In this document: positions 1-5,023 of the stretch, one piece after another | Numbering within the stretch: position 1 is the first letter of the stretch | Layout of the letters: each line of letters begins with the position of its first letter | Origin: RGIG5612 sp045599965 | GTDB lineage: Bacteria; Bacillota; Clostridia; Lachnospirales; Lachnospiraceae | Reading direction: 5' to 3' | DNA length: 11,709 bases | Assembly (NCBI GenBank): GCA_045599965.1 | Contig: JAZRXA010000073.1 | Span: 1-11,709, forward strand | Translations under genes and position numbers: made by a program | The notes under the pieces: generated by a model | Seen by the model: the letters and a program-made list of their open reading frames with translations, nothing else | Database searches by the model: none | Told to the model about the DNA's origin: nothing

Positions 1-2
1 AA

Positions 3-662
3 TTTATCGGCACGGCTGTACTTGTAGTTTTTGGTTGTGGCACAGCGATGACAGTTGGTTGTGACTCTGCAAACGGCTGTGGCTACATCCTTACAGCTTT
101 GGCATTCGGATTAGTAATTGTTGGAATGGCTTATTCAATCGGAAATGTTTCTGGTTGCCACATCAACCCAGCAGTTTCAATCGGATGTCTCGTTGCCGGC
201 AAAATTAGTGTAAAAGATTTCTTTGGCTACATAATTTCACAGTTCCTTGGTGGAATCGTTGGCGCACTTATCCTTAAAGGAATTTTTGGCTGGGCAGGTC
301 TCGAAGACCAAACTGGTGCACTCGGCTCGAACGGCCTTGCAAACGGCAACATTGGAGCTAGCCTCGTGATTGAAATTATCCTTACATTTGTTTTCGTTCT
401 TGTTATACTCGGCGTTACAAGCAAAGAAAATTTCGGTTCAGTTGCTGGCCTCGTAATTGGTTTCACATTAACACTTATCCATATTTTCGGCATCGGCCTT
501 ACAGGAACATCTGTTAACCCAGCTCGTTCTTTAGGACCAGCTTTAATCGCAGGCGGCGACGCACTTAGCTGTGTATGGGTATTCATTGTTGCTCCACTCG
601 TTGGTGGCGTTTTAGCAGCTCTCGTTTACAAAGCAGTGCTTAAAGCTAAAGAAGCAAAATAA
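3..662 (+). CDS. aqpZ: Aquaporin (MIP family), AqpZ-like, 5' end outside window
   Basis: This is a water channel of the inner membrane. The reading frame is already open at base 3 and encodes FIGTAVLVVFGCGTA before the first ATG at 48, which matches the start of MIP proteins, so the true start lies before the window. Both pore half-helix motifs are present: HINPAVS near 160-180 and TSVNPARS near 510-530. The second motif is NPARS rather than the NPARD of GlpF. The stretch LTLIHIFG before it keeps the histidine of the AqpZ selectivity filter, and both points favour water over glycerol. The chain is hydrophobic throughout and ends in a short lysine-rich tail. Subfamily assignment is by motif only. 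A tRNA promoter starts 12 bases after the stop. Confidence 0.93.
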   Translation, partial: FIGTAVLVVFGCGTAMTVGCDSANGCGYILTALAFGLVIVGMAYSIGNVSGCHINPAVSIGCLVAGKISVKDFFGYIISQFLGGIVGALILKGIFGWAGLEDQTGALGSNGLANGNIGASLVIEIILTFVFVLVILGVTSKENFGSVAGLVIGFTLTLIHIFGIGLTGTSVNPARSLGPALIAGGDALSCVWVFIVAPLVGGVLAALVYKAVLKAKEAK

Positions 663-673
663 TTAGTGCGCAA

Positions 674-702
674 TTGAATACTAATTAAGAATCATTTATA
701 AT
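674..702 (+). promoter_or_regulatory. Promoter of first tRNA-Ser gene
   Basis: TTGAAT (674-679) and TATAAT (697-702) are separated by exactly 17 bases. The same boxes with the same spacing precede the second tRNA-Ser gene (10472-10500), which supports the call. The expected start site falls inside the hairpin that follows. Confidence 0.75.
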
Positions 703-704
703 AT

Positions 705-740
705 CGCGGTAGGCTTTTATAGCCTACCGCGGTTTCTTTT
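705..740 (+). terminator. Perfect hairpin between aquaporin and tRNA-Ser
   Basis: An 11-bp perfect stem, CGCGGTAGGCT (705-715) with AGCCTACCGCG (721-731), closes a TTTAT loop and is followed by a T-rich tract to 740. It looks like the aquaporin terminator. It also begins only two bases after the tRNA promoter -10 box, so the tRNA transcript would start within the left arm, making it a poor terminator for that transcript. The same sequence recurs at 10502-10529. Confidence 0.6.
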
Positions 741-766
741 GGTCATGTACCGGCCGCAATATAGTT

Positions 767-854
767 GGAGACGTATCGAAGTGGTCATAACGAGCCGCAC
801 TCGAAATGCGGTTGTCGGGCAACCGGCACGTGGGTTCGAATCCCACCGTCTCCG
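767..854 (+). tRNA. tRNA-Ser, anticodon CGA
   Basis: This 88-base class II tRNA has acceptor GGAGACG (767-773) pairing with CGTCTCC (847-853) and discriminator G854. The anticodon stem is CCGCA (795-799) with TGCGG (807-811) around loop CUCGAAA, giving anticodon CGA at 802-804, which reads UCG. The long variable arm (GTCGG-GCAA-CCGGC) is the mark of serine tRNA. The T arm is GTGGG-TTCGAAT-CCCAC. No CCA is encoded. The second copy at 10564-10651 is identical. The 3' part of this gene is the sequence that recurs through the island downstream. Confidence 0.96.
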
Positions 855-855
855 T

Positions 856-896
856 CACGAAGAAAGAACGACCCGGTGGGTCGTTCTTTTTTCGTG
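856..896 (+). terminator. tRNA-Ser terminator, 19-bp hairpin
   Basis: CACGAAGAAAGAACGACCC (856-874) pairs over its whole length with 878-896 around loop GGT, with one G-T pair, and the right arm contains a T run. It lies one base after the tRNA and should end the tRNA transcript. It is symmetrical enough to work in both directions. The same hairpin recurs at 1806-1846 with no tRNA in front of it. Confidence 0.8.
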
Positions 897-1003
897 CTAG
901 ATTCAAAGGTGGGATTCGAACAAGGAGTTTACAAGCTCGAAAGAGCGAAGTAAACGACGCGGCCTGAAAGGCACGAAGTGCCGGCGGGAATCCCACCGTC
1001 TCC
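856..1003 (+). repeat. T-arm-bounded structured repeat, copy A
   Basis: This 148-bp unit recurs nearly unchanged at 1806-1953. After the terminator hairpin it holds a 90-base structured core (908-997). The outer stem GGTGGGATTC (908-917) pairs with GAATCCCACC (988-997). One inner arm is GTTTAC/GTAAAC carrying GCTC-GAAA-GAGC (935-946). A second arm is GCC/GGC with a TGAAA bulge carrying GGCAC-GAA-GTGCC (970-982). The left end is the reverse complement of the tRNA-Ser T arm. The right end, through GTCTCC at 1003, is a direct copy of the tRNA 3' end. I do not recognise a named family. It could be an RNA, or a recombination site that folds as single-stranded DNA. Confidence 0.85.
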
Positions 1004-1010
1004 ATCAAAT

Positions 1011-1049
1011 AAGGTAGTAGATTTTGATAGAAAGTCTACTACCTTTTTT
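1011..1049 (+). terminator. Intrinsic terminator after repeat A
   Basis: AAGGTAGTAGA (1011-1021) pairs perfectly with TCTACTACCTT (1035-1045) over a 13-base loop and is followed by a T run. It ends any transcript of repeat A before the GNAT gene. Copies B and D of the repeat are also followed directly by a terminator. Confidence 0.8.
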
Positions 1050-1100
1050 CTTTCAAAAAATGGACGGCGATTTCTTGCTATGTTAGGACTTGCACCCTTG

Positions 1101-1109
1101 TGCTACAAT
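1101..1109 (+). promoter_or_regulatory. Possible extended -10 promoter for GNAT gene
   Basis: TG (1101-1102) one base before TACAAT (1104-1109) makes an extended -10 element about 45 bases before the GNAT gene. No good -35 box lies 16-18 bases upstream. It is the only plausible promoter after the terminator at 1011-1049. Confidence 0.45.
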
Positions 1110-1155
1110 GGGAATAGCGAGATAAATTTTAATTTCTATAATAAATGGAGATATG

Positions 1156-1599
1156 ATGAGATTAGCATACAAAATGGAATATATGCATCCTACAAAAGCA
1201 GATACTACTGTTGAATTAACTAAGTATACATCCAAATATCAGGAAGCATATAAGAAAGTATATAACGAGGGATATCATAAAATGAGAGAGGCTTTAGAGA
1301 TAAAGCCATACGACTTTATTCAAGATAATTCATTTTTTGAAGATGGTATGGATGATGTTTTTCTTCTTTTAGAACAAAATGATATAGTTGGAACTGTTGC
1401 ATTAAAAAAAGATGAGATAGATGATTTGATAGTTAATAGTAAGTATCAAGGTAAAGGATACGGGAAACAAATCTTGCTTTGGGCAATAAAGAACATACAA
1501 ACAAAAACACCGATTTTGCATGTAGCAGGATGGAATGAAAAGGCAATTGCCTTATATAAAAATGTAGGTTTTGAGATTGTTGAAACTATTGAAATATGA
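1156..1599 (+). CDS. GNAT-family N-acetyltransferase (island cargo)
   Basis: This is a predicted cytoplasmic acetyl-CoA-dependent N-acetyltransferase of about 147 residues, the usual size for a single GNAT domain. The acetyl-CoA site is the QGKGYG motif at about residues 98-103, preceded by the beta-strand DDLIVNSKY. The C-terminal motif B is WNEKAIALYKNVGFEIVE. There are two adjacent ATGs at 1153 and 1156. GGAG at 1147-1150 lies 2 bases from the first and 5 from the second, so 1156 fits better. The later Met codons at 1174 and 1183 lack a ribosome site. The substrate cannot be read from sequence. The gene is alone between two copies of the structured repeat, like a cassette. I see no terminator of its own before 1702. 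Confidence 0.85.
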   Translation: MRLAYKMEYMHPTKADTTVELTKYTSKYQEAYKKVYNEGYHKMREALEIKPYDFIQDNSFFEDGMDDVFLLLEQNDIVGTVALKKDEIDDLIVNSKYQGKGYGKQILLWAIKNIQTKTPILHVAGWNEKAIALYKNVGFEIVETIEI

Positions 1600-1701
1600 A
1601 AGAAAATTTCAAATCTATTACTGCCAGTTTCTGAATTTCTTAGCGATAACAAATTATAGTTTTATCTCTTAAGGCTGGACGATTTTTGCTGTAAAAACAC
1701 C

Positions 1702-1770
1702 TTGCAACCATCCCCATTGATTTGCAACCGAAGGTGCCCGTTTGCAACCGCGCCACCTCATTTGCAACCA
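1702..1770 (+). repeat. Four direct repeats TTGCAACC, 20-bp period
   Basis: TTGCAACC occurs at 1702, 1722, 1742 and 1762, each exactly 20 bp after the last and all in one orientation. The 12-base interiors differ. An exact 20-bp step is about two helical turns and suggests an array of protein-binding sites, such as iterons or transposase sites. It lies in a gene-free stretch (1600-2267) that otherwise holds repeat B, a terminator and a hairpin pair. Confidence 0.8.
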
Positions 1771-1805
1771 TAGGAAGAAATTCTATCAATATTTGATTTA
1801 CTTTC

Positions 1806-1953
1806 CACGAAGAAAGAACGACCCGGTGGGTCGTTCTTTTTTCGTGCAAAGTTCAAAGGTGGGATTCGAACAAGGAGATTACGAGCTCGAAAGAGCGAAG
1901 TAAACGACGCGGCCAGAAAGGCACGAAGTGCCGGCGGGAATCCCACCGTCTCC
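1806..1953 (+). repeat. T-arm-bounded structured repeat, copy B
   Basis: This is a near-identical copy of 856-1003, including the 19-bp hairpin (1806-1846), but no tRNA gene precedes it. The structured core spans 1858-1947 with the same outer stem, GAAA-capped arm and GAA-capped arm. Differences from copy A are few and mostly in unpaired positions: the linker after the hairpin, AA to GA beside the GAAA arm, and T to A in the bulge. One difference breaks a pair (GATTAC opposite GTAAAC). It ends in a copy of the tRNA-Ser 3' end, CACCGTCTCC. Confidence 0.85.
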
Positions 1954-1955
1954 GT

Positions 1956-1987
1956 AAAAACAGGAGCCCATGAAGGAGCCTGTTTTT
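1956..1987 (+). terminator. Hairpin terminator after repeat B
   Basis: AAAAACAGG (1956-1964) pairs with CCTGTTTTT (1979-1987), with a broken inner part (AG-CC...GG-AG) and a T run at the end. It is a degenerate relative of the perfect hairpin at 3633-3660, which also follows a tRNA-Ser-like 3' end. Confidence 0.6.
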
Positions 1988-2023
1988 GCATGCATCGAAA
2001 TATTTGCATCAGCTAAGTGGATT

Positions 2024-2111
2024 TTTCCGCCAAATTCGATTTTTTTAATATGGCGGAAACTTTTCGCCATTTTATTTCCGCCAATATATGTTTTTGCCAT
2101 TTTGGCGGAAA
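2024..2111 (+). repeat. Two tandem hairpins of TTTCCGCCA, 51-52 bp period
   Basis: TTTCCGCCA at 2024-2032 pairs with TGGCGGAAA at 2051-2059. TTTCCGCCA at 2075-2083 pairs with TGGCGGAAA at 2103-2111. The loops are AT-rich, unrelated, and 18 and 19 bases long. Two poorer copies of the word (TTTTCGCCA at 2061, TTTTTGCCA at 2091) are interspersed. The step between hairpins is 51-52 bp, as in the array at 3665-3859, which uses a different word. No convincing gene overlaps it. Confidence 0.8.
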
Positions 2112-2120
2112 CTTTCTTGG

Positions 2121-2172
2121 TCAAGGAAGCTTCGAGTGTTTTTTTAGTCAAGGAAGATGCGAGAGCTTTTTA
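2121..2172 (+). repeat. Two fragments of the structured repeat (5' arm)
   Basis: TCAAGGAAGCTTCGAGTG (2121-2138) and TCAAGGAAGATGCGAGAGC (2148-2166) form an imperfect 27-bp tandem pair, each followed by a T run. They match the CAAGGA-gatgcgag part just inside the left end of repeat C (4411-4428). The rest of the element is missing. Confidence 0.6.
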
Positions 2173-2208
2173 TTTTCACGGCAAAATATTTCGAGAAAAT
2201 AAAAATAA

Positions 2209-2237
2209 TTGAATAATTCGAAATAGAACATTATAAT
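2209..2237 (+). promoter_or_regulatory. Promoter of DUF4143-type ATPase gene
   Basis: TTGAAT (2209-2214) and TATAAT (2232-2237) have a 17-base spacer. The start site would lie about 24 bases before the start codon, leaving a short leader with the ribosome site GGAGG at 2254-2258. Confidence 0.8.
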
Positions 2238-2267
2238 AGAAACTACAAATGTTGGAGGGTTATTTAT

Positions 2268-3461
2268 ATGAAATTAATAGAAAGACCTAGATATTTAGAA
2301 CAATTAAAAAATGTACAGGGTGTGCCAGATATAAAGGTAATTACTGGAATTAGAAGATGCGGAAAATCAAATTTGATGGAAGCATTTATTGAATACATCA
2401 GAAATACAGACGATAATGCAAATATTATTTATGTGGATTTTACGGATTTGAATTTTGAAGAACTAACTGACTATCACAAATTAAATGATTATGTAAAAGA
2501 TTCGTATGTAGAATCTAAGAAAAATTATCTTTTCATAGATGAGATACAGACATGTGAAGGCTTCGAAAAGACTTTAAATAGCCTTCATTCGTCTGGACAA
2601 TACGATATTTATGTAACGTGTTCGAATGCATTTTTGCTTAGTAGTGATTTAGCAACATTATTTACAGGAAGAACATTTAGCATTGAGGTATTTCCTTTTT
2701 CGCTTAAGGAATATATGGAATACTATGAATTTACAGATGAGTATGAAGCATATACACAGTATCGAAAAATAGGTGGAATGGCTGGTTCCTATTTATATAC
2801 AGATGATAATAGTCGAGCTTCCTATGTAAATGATGTTTTTGAAACGCTCGTAATTCGAGATATTGTACAAAAATTTAAAATTAGAAATGCACCACTTTTG
2901 GAAAAAATAGTAGATTATTTGATGGATAACATTTCCAATGTCGTTTCGGCTAATAAAATGGCCCATACTTTGGAATCAAATAAAATCAAAACAAATGATA
3001 AAACGGTAGGAGCTTATATAGGATACCTTTGTAATGCTTTCGGATTCTATCGTATAAGAAGATATGATATTCGCGGAAAAAAATATTTATCTTCTAATGA
3101 TAAATATTATCTAGCGGATCCTAGCTTTAGAAGTGCAAGACTTGGTAATAAGAATCCGGATTTCGGAAGAATCTCAGAGAACATAGTAGCGATTGAATTA
3201 TTGCGAAGAGGTTACGAAGTATATGCAGGAGTACTGTATAAAAAAGAAATTGATTTTGTTGCAATAAAACGTGATGAAAAAATTTATATTCAAGTTTCAG
3301 AATATATTGATAATCCGGAAACATTTGAAAGAGAGTATACTCCTTTATTAGCCATAAAAGATGCATATACCAAAATGATTATTGCAAGAACGCATCAGGA
3401 GAACTATCAGTATGAGGGAATTCAAATAGTGGATATTGCAAAGTGGTTGATATCGGATTAG
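2268..3461 (+). CDS. AAA ATPase with C-terminal DUF4143 domain (island cargo)
   Basis: This 397-residue protein belongs to the bacterial and archaeal AAA-type ATPase family that ends in DUF4143, usually about 380-430 residues long. Walker A is GIRRCGKS at residues 27-34. Walker B is YLFIDEIQ, with D91 and E92. The block EVFPFSLKEYMEYY and the later GGMAGSYLY are typical of the family. The C-terminal domain carries a PD-(D/E)XK-like pattern, with E327-I-D329 followed by IYIQV at about 340-343; the usual lysine is replaced by Q342, as in many family members. No physiological role is established for these proteins, which are common in accessory DNA. The start codon has GGAGG nine bases upstream and its own promoter. 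The gene stands alone between repeat units. No clear terminator follows. Confidence 0.9.
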   Translation: MKLIERPRYLEQLKNVQGVPDIKVITGIRRCGKSNLMEAFIEYIRNTDDNANIIYVDFTDLNFEELTDYHKLNDYVKDSYVESKKNYLFIDEIQTCEGFEKTLNSLHSSGQYDIYVTCSNAFLLSSDLATLFTGRTFSIEVFPFSLKEYMEYYEFTDEYEAYTQYRKIGGMAGSYLYTDDNSRASYVNDVFETLVIRDIVQKFKIRNAPLLEKIVDYLMDNISNVVSANKMAHTLESNKIKTNDKTVGAYIGYLCNAFGFYRIRRYDIRGKKYLSSNDKYYLADPSFRSARLGNKNPDFGRISENIVAIELLRRGYEVYAGVLYKKEIDFVAIKRDEKIYIQVSEYIDNPETFEREYTPLLAIKDAYTKMIIARTHQENYQYEGIQIVDIAKWLISD

Positions 3462-3593
3462 TGACATGCCTCAGATAAAGAGTTGTTCAACACACTAGAG
3501 GTGGCTCATTCTCCTTTCTTGGATTTTTTGGTTTTTGTTGTGGTTTTTTAAAAAACTGCTCGAAAAAACCTTGATAATTAAACATTCTTTGAA

Positions 3594-3623
3594 GGTGGGT
3601 ATTTTTCGAATCCCACCCTCTCC
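3594..3623 (+). repeat. Minimal tRNA-Ser-like 3' end, remnant D of the repeat
   Basis: GGTGGG (3594-3599) and CCCACC (3612-3617) face each other across TATTTTTCGAAT, and CTCTCCG follows. It reads as the two outer ends of the structured repeat with the middle lost. It ends CCCTCTCC instead of CCGTCTCC, so it matches a serine tRNA with a GGAGAGG acceptor rather than the GGAGACG type seen here. The preceding 3462-3593 holds no gene or clear signal. Confidence 0.6.
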
Positions 3624-3632
3624 GTGATTTTG

Positions 3633-3662
3633 AAACAGGAGCCTACGAAGGCTCCTGTTTTT
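3633..3662 (+). terminator. Perfect hairpin terminator after remnant D
   Basis: AAACAGGAGCC (3633-3643) pairs perfectly with GGCTCCTGTTT (3650-3660) over a six-base loop, and the T run continues. It is the intact form of the hairpin at 1956-1987. Confidence 0.85.
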
Positions 3663-3664
3663 CT

Positions 3665-3859
3665 TTTCGCAACGTTTTGTACTTTTAAGGCATTCTTTTG
3701 CGAAATCTCAACTAATTTTCGCAGCAAAATAAGCAAATAAGTATATTCGCTGCGAAGCATGACCATCTTTCGCAACAAATCAAATGAAAAGTAGAAAATG
3801 TTGCGAAATATGTAACGGATTTCGCAACATTAAGAGCATTTATTTTATTTTGGTGCGAA
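3665..3859 (+). repeat. Four tandem hairpins of TTTCGCAAC, 52-bp period
   Basis: The word TTTCGCAAC (or TTTCGCAGC) starts at 3665, 3717, 3768 and 3820, steps of 52, 51 and 52 bp. Each copy is followed about 31-35 bp later by its reverse complement: TTGCGAAA at 3698, GCTGCGAA at 3749, GTTGCGAAA at 3800, and the weaker TGCGAA at 3854. Unit 2 has G in place of A in the left arm with a matching C-to-T style change in the right arm, so pairing is kept. Loops and linkers are AT-rich and unrelated to one another. This fills most of the gene-free 3462-4072 stretch. Confidence 0.85.
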
Positions 3860-3881
3860 TTAAGAAAAAAATTTTGCTAAT

Positions 3882-3930
3882 CGAATGCAAGGAAAATGCG
3901 AGTGCTCCTTCTTTTTTCGCGCCCACCCTC
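3882..3930 (+). repeat. Deleted copy of the structured repeat, remnant E
   Basis: CGAATGCAAGGAAAATGCGAG (from 3882) matches the left part of repeat C. GCGCCCACCCTC (3919-3930) matches its right end. The second arm between them is missing and replaced by a short T-rich stretch. It follows the 52-bp hairpin array just as the fragments at 2121-2172 follow the array at 2024-2111. Confidence 0.6.
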
Positions 3931-3958
3931 TTTATAAATTGTCCGTCTATCATCATTG

Positions 3959-3987
3959 TTGACAGCAAAAAAAAATAGGCCTATAAT
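3959..3987 (+). promoter_or_regulatory. Consensus promoter of small antitoxin RNA
   Basis: TTGACA (3959-3964) and TATAAT (3982-3987) with a 17-base spacer form the only perfect consensus promoter in the window. No ribosome site or reading frame of note follows. The transcript should run into the hairpin at 4036-4080, so it drives a short RNA. Confidence 0.85.
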
Positions 3988-3993
3988 CATGGC

Positions 3994-4080
3994 AAAGATA
4001 AAGGAACTGACATAACAGTCAGCCCTGTGAGTATTAAATGATCGTTCGATTATTCATTACGTAAGGGAGCGATCATTTTT
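3994..4080 (+). ncRNA. Predicted type I antitoxin RNA
   Basis: This transcript of about 87 bases is inferred from the perfect promoter upstream and the hairpin with T run at 4036-4080. It has a 5' stem-loop, CTGAC (4007-4011) with GTCAG (4018-4022). It runs toward the minus-strand toxin gene and overlaps the end of its coding region, stop included, plus whatever 3' tail the toxin mRNA has. Convergent overlap at a shared hairpin is the arrangement of txpA/ratA and Fst-type loci. GTCAGCCCT (4018-4026) also recurs inverted at 4209-4217, in the toxin mRNA leader. The exact ends are estimates. Confidence 0.65.
4036..4080 (+). terminator. Hairpin shared by antitoxin RNA and toxin mRNA
   Basis: AAATGATCGTTC (4036-4047) pairs with GGAGCGATCATTT up to 4078 with one G-T pair, and the T run reaches 4080. 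It is a good terminator on the plus strand. On the minus strand the T tract is weak, so the toxin mRNA may read further and become complementary to the whole antitoxin RNA. Confidence 0.7.
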
Positions 4081-4174
4081 TATGTAAAAATTTAGCTAGA
4101 GCAAGCCCAAAGCCAACGCATCCGATGATAAGGCTTAATAGAGAAATAAGACTATTAATCGTCAGCATATACAT
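4073..4174 (-). CDS. Holin-like type I toxin peptide, 33 aa
   Basis: The product reads MYMLTINSLISLLSLIIG then CVGFGLALAKFLHKK. It has a short polar start, a single membrane helix (about residues 8-27) and a lysine-rich tail. This is the plan of the small holin-like and Fst/TxpA-type toxins that insert in the cytoplasmic membrane. It is too short for ordinary gene calling, but it is preceded by AAGGAGGTGAT (4175-4185 on the minus strand), an 11-base match to the 16S rRNA 3' end and the strongest ribosome site in the window. ATG at 4174 is 4 bases past GGAGG and the second ATG at 4168 is 10 past, so either may be used; the shorter form has 31 residues. It lies between remnant E and copy C of the repeat and faces a convergent small RNA. 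Confidence 0.75.
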   Translation of the reverse strand: MYMLTINSLISLLSLIIGCVGFGLALAKFLHKK

Positions 4175-4225
4175 ATCACCTCCTTCCTTTTACAAAATAA
4201 AAGAATTGAGGGCTGACCGCATTTC

Positions 4226-4255
4226 TGTATGCCAGTTCCGTATGTAAAGACGCAA
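4226..4255 (-). promoter_or_regulatory. Possible toxin mRNA promoter
   Basis: Read on the minus strand, TTGCGT (4255-4250) and CATACA (4231-4226) are 18 bases apart, and TGG just before the second box gives a weak extended -10. Start would be near 4219, putting GTCAGCCCT at the extreme 5' end of the toxin mRNA. From 4256 to 4402 I see no gene or clear signal. Confidence 0.35.
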
Positions 4256-4402
4256 TGCGCCAATACATCTATGTTTTCGTTTTTAAATCAATGAGAAATT
4301 TTTAAGAACTTTTAGAACAAAAGAATATTTCATTGACATTTTCCATGTTACTTCAAAAACAAACAGTTTTCAATAATATATTTCATATAGTTGAATGTTG
4401 TT

Positions 4403-4492
4403 GGTTCGAACAAGGAAGATGCGAGTGCGTGAGCACGAAGCGGCTGACGCGGCGTGAAAGGGGACGAAGTCCCCGACGCAAATCCCACCCTC
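4403..4492 (+). repeat. Structured repeat, diverged copy C
   Basis: It has the same order as copies A and B: GGTTCGAACAAGGA, an arm with a GNRA loop, GACGCGGC, a TGAAA bulge, an arm with a GAA loop, then AATCCCACC. The arm sequences differ but still pair: GTGC-GTGA-GCAC (4425-4436) replaces GCTC-GAAA-GAGC, GGGGAC-GAA-GTCCCC (4460-4474) replaces GGCAC-GAA-GTGCC, and GCG/CGC (4452-4454, 4477-4479) replaces GCC/GGC. The outer left arm has decayed. It ends CCCACCCTC, like copies D and E. Confidence 0.8.
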
Positions 4493-4502
4493 AAAAAAAC
4501 AA

Positions 4503-4531
4503 TTGATATTTACACGATTGCGTGTTAATAT
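4503..4531 (+). promoter_or_regulatory. Promoter with built-in operator for MNT antitoxin operon
   Basis: TTGATA (4503-4508) and TAATAT (4526-4531) are 17 bases apart. The spacer contains the inverted repeat ACACG-ATTG-CGTGT (4512-4525). A palindrome between the two boxes, in front of a gene whose product has an N-terminal helix-turn-helix, suggests autorepression. Confidence 0.65.
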
Positions 4532-4558
4532 TACAGCGTACAATAAGGAGGCAAAAGA

Positions 4559-5023
4559 ATGTCTTTAATTTCTGTTAGTGAATATGCAAAGATTCATGGA
4601 AAAGATACGGGTAATGTTAGACGAATGTTAATAAGTGGTAGATTAACAGGATATAAAATTGGAAATCAGTGGGTGCTTGATGAAGAAACTCCATATCCTA
4701 AAGATAATAGAATTAAATCAGGTAAGTATAAAGTTTATTCTTTTCCAGAATTAGTCAATATAATAAGGCCAATCTTAAAAAAATATAATGCTGAAAGCGC
4801 AACACTTTTTGGATCATATGCACGTAATGAAGCAACATGCTCTTCGGATATTGATTTGGTAGTTATAGGTGGAAAAAACTTTGACTCAACAGATATATTT
4901 AGTATTGCTGATGAGTTATATGAAGCTTCAGGAAAGTCTGTGGATGTTTATGAGCAAAGTGAAATTTCTAAAAAGTCAGATTTATTTAAGGCAATTAAGA
5001 AAGAAGGCGTTGCTATAGCATGA
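4559..5023 (+). CDS. HTH-MNT nucleotidyltransferase fusion, MntA-type antitoxin
   Basis: The 154-residue protein has two parts. Residues 1-48 form an excisionase-like helix-turn-helix (SVSEYAKIHGKDTGNVRRML then GRLTGYKIGNQWVL). Residues 55-154 form a minimal nucleotidyltransferase with the catalytic signature GSYAR (85-89) and the paired aspartates D97 and D99 in SDIDLVV. MNT proteins are antitoxins of HepT HEPN toxins; in MntA/HepT systems the antitoxin inactivates HepT by adding AMP to a tyrosine. The next gene overlaps by ATGA and is a broken hepT, which confirms the pairing. Usual MntA proteins lack a DNA-binding domain, so the fusion may put autoregulation and antidote in one chain. AAGGAGG sits 7 bases before the start. 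Confidence 0.85.
   Translation: MSLISVSEYAKIHGKDTGNVRRMLISGRLTGYKIGNQWVLDEETPYPKDNRIKSGKYKVYSFPELVNIIRPILKKYNAESATLFGSYARNEATCSSDIDLVVIGGKNFDSTDIFSIADELYEASGKSVDVYEQSEISKKSDLFKAIKKEGVAIA

Noticed and set aside
724..1008. 94-codon minus-strand frame across tRNA-Ser and repeat A, and similar frames at 765-953 (+), 978-1214 (+) and 1758-2009 (-)
   Set aside because: They read through the tRNA, terminator or structured repeat. Their resemblance to one another comes from the repeat, and no ribosome site fits. They are the spurious proteins often predicted over such repeats.
1879..2212. Frames of 90 codons (-) and 80 codons (+, 1970-2212) over the hairpin pair
   Set aside because: They overlap a tRNA-like end, a terminator and hairpins. 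The repeated residues come from the tandem DNA repeats, and no start signal is present.
3665..3859. CRISPR array
   Set aside because: The repeated unit is a short inverted pair with loops of 20-25 bases, not an identical 25-37 base direct repeat, and no cas gene is present.
3578..3978. Frames at 3578-3778 (-) and 3784-3978 (+)
   Set aside because: They lie within the 52-bp hairpin array and flanking terminator, have no ribosome site, and match no known protein.
856..4492. Integron attC sites
   Set aside because: The cassette-like order is similar, but the GTTRRRY/RYYYAAC core sites are missing and no intI is visible. The ends are tRNA T-arm sequence instead.
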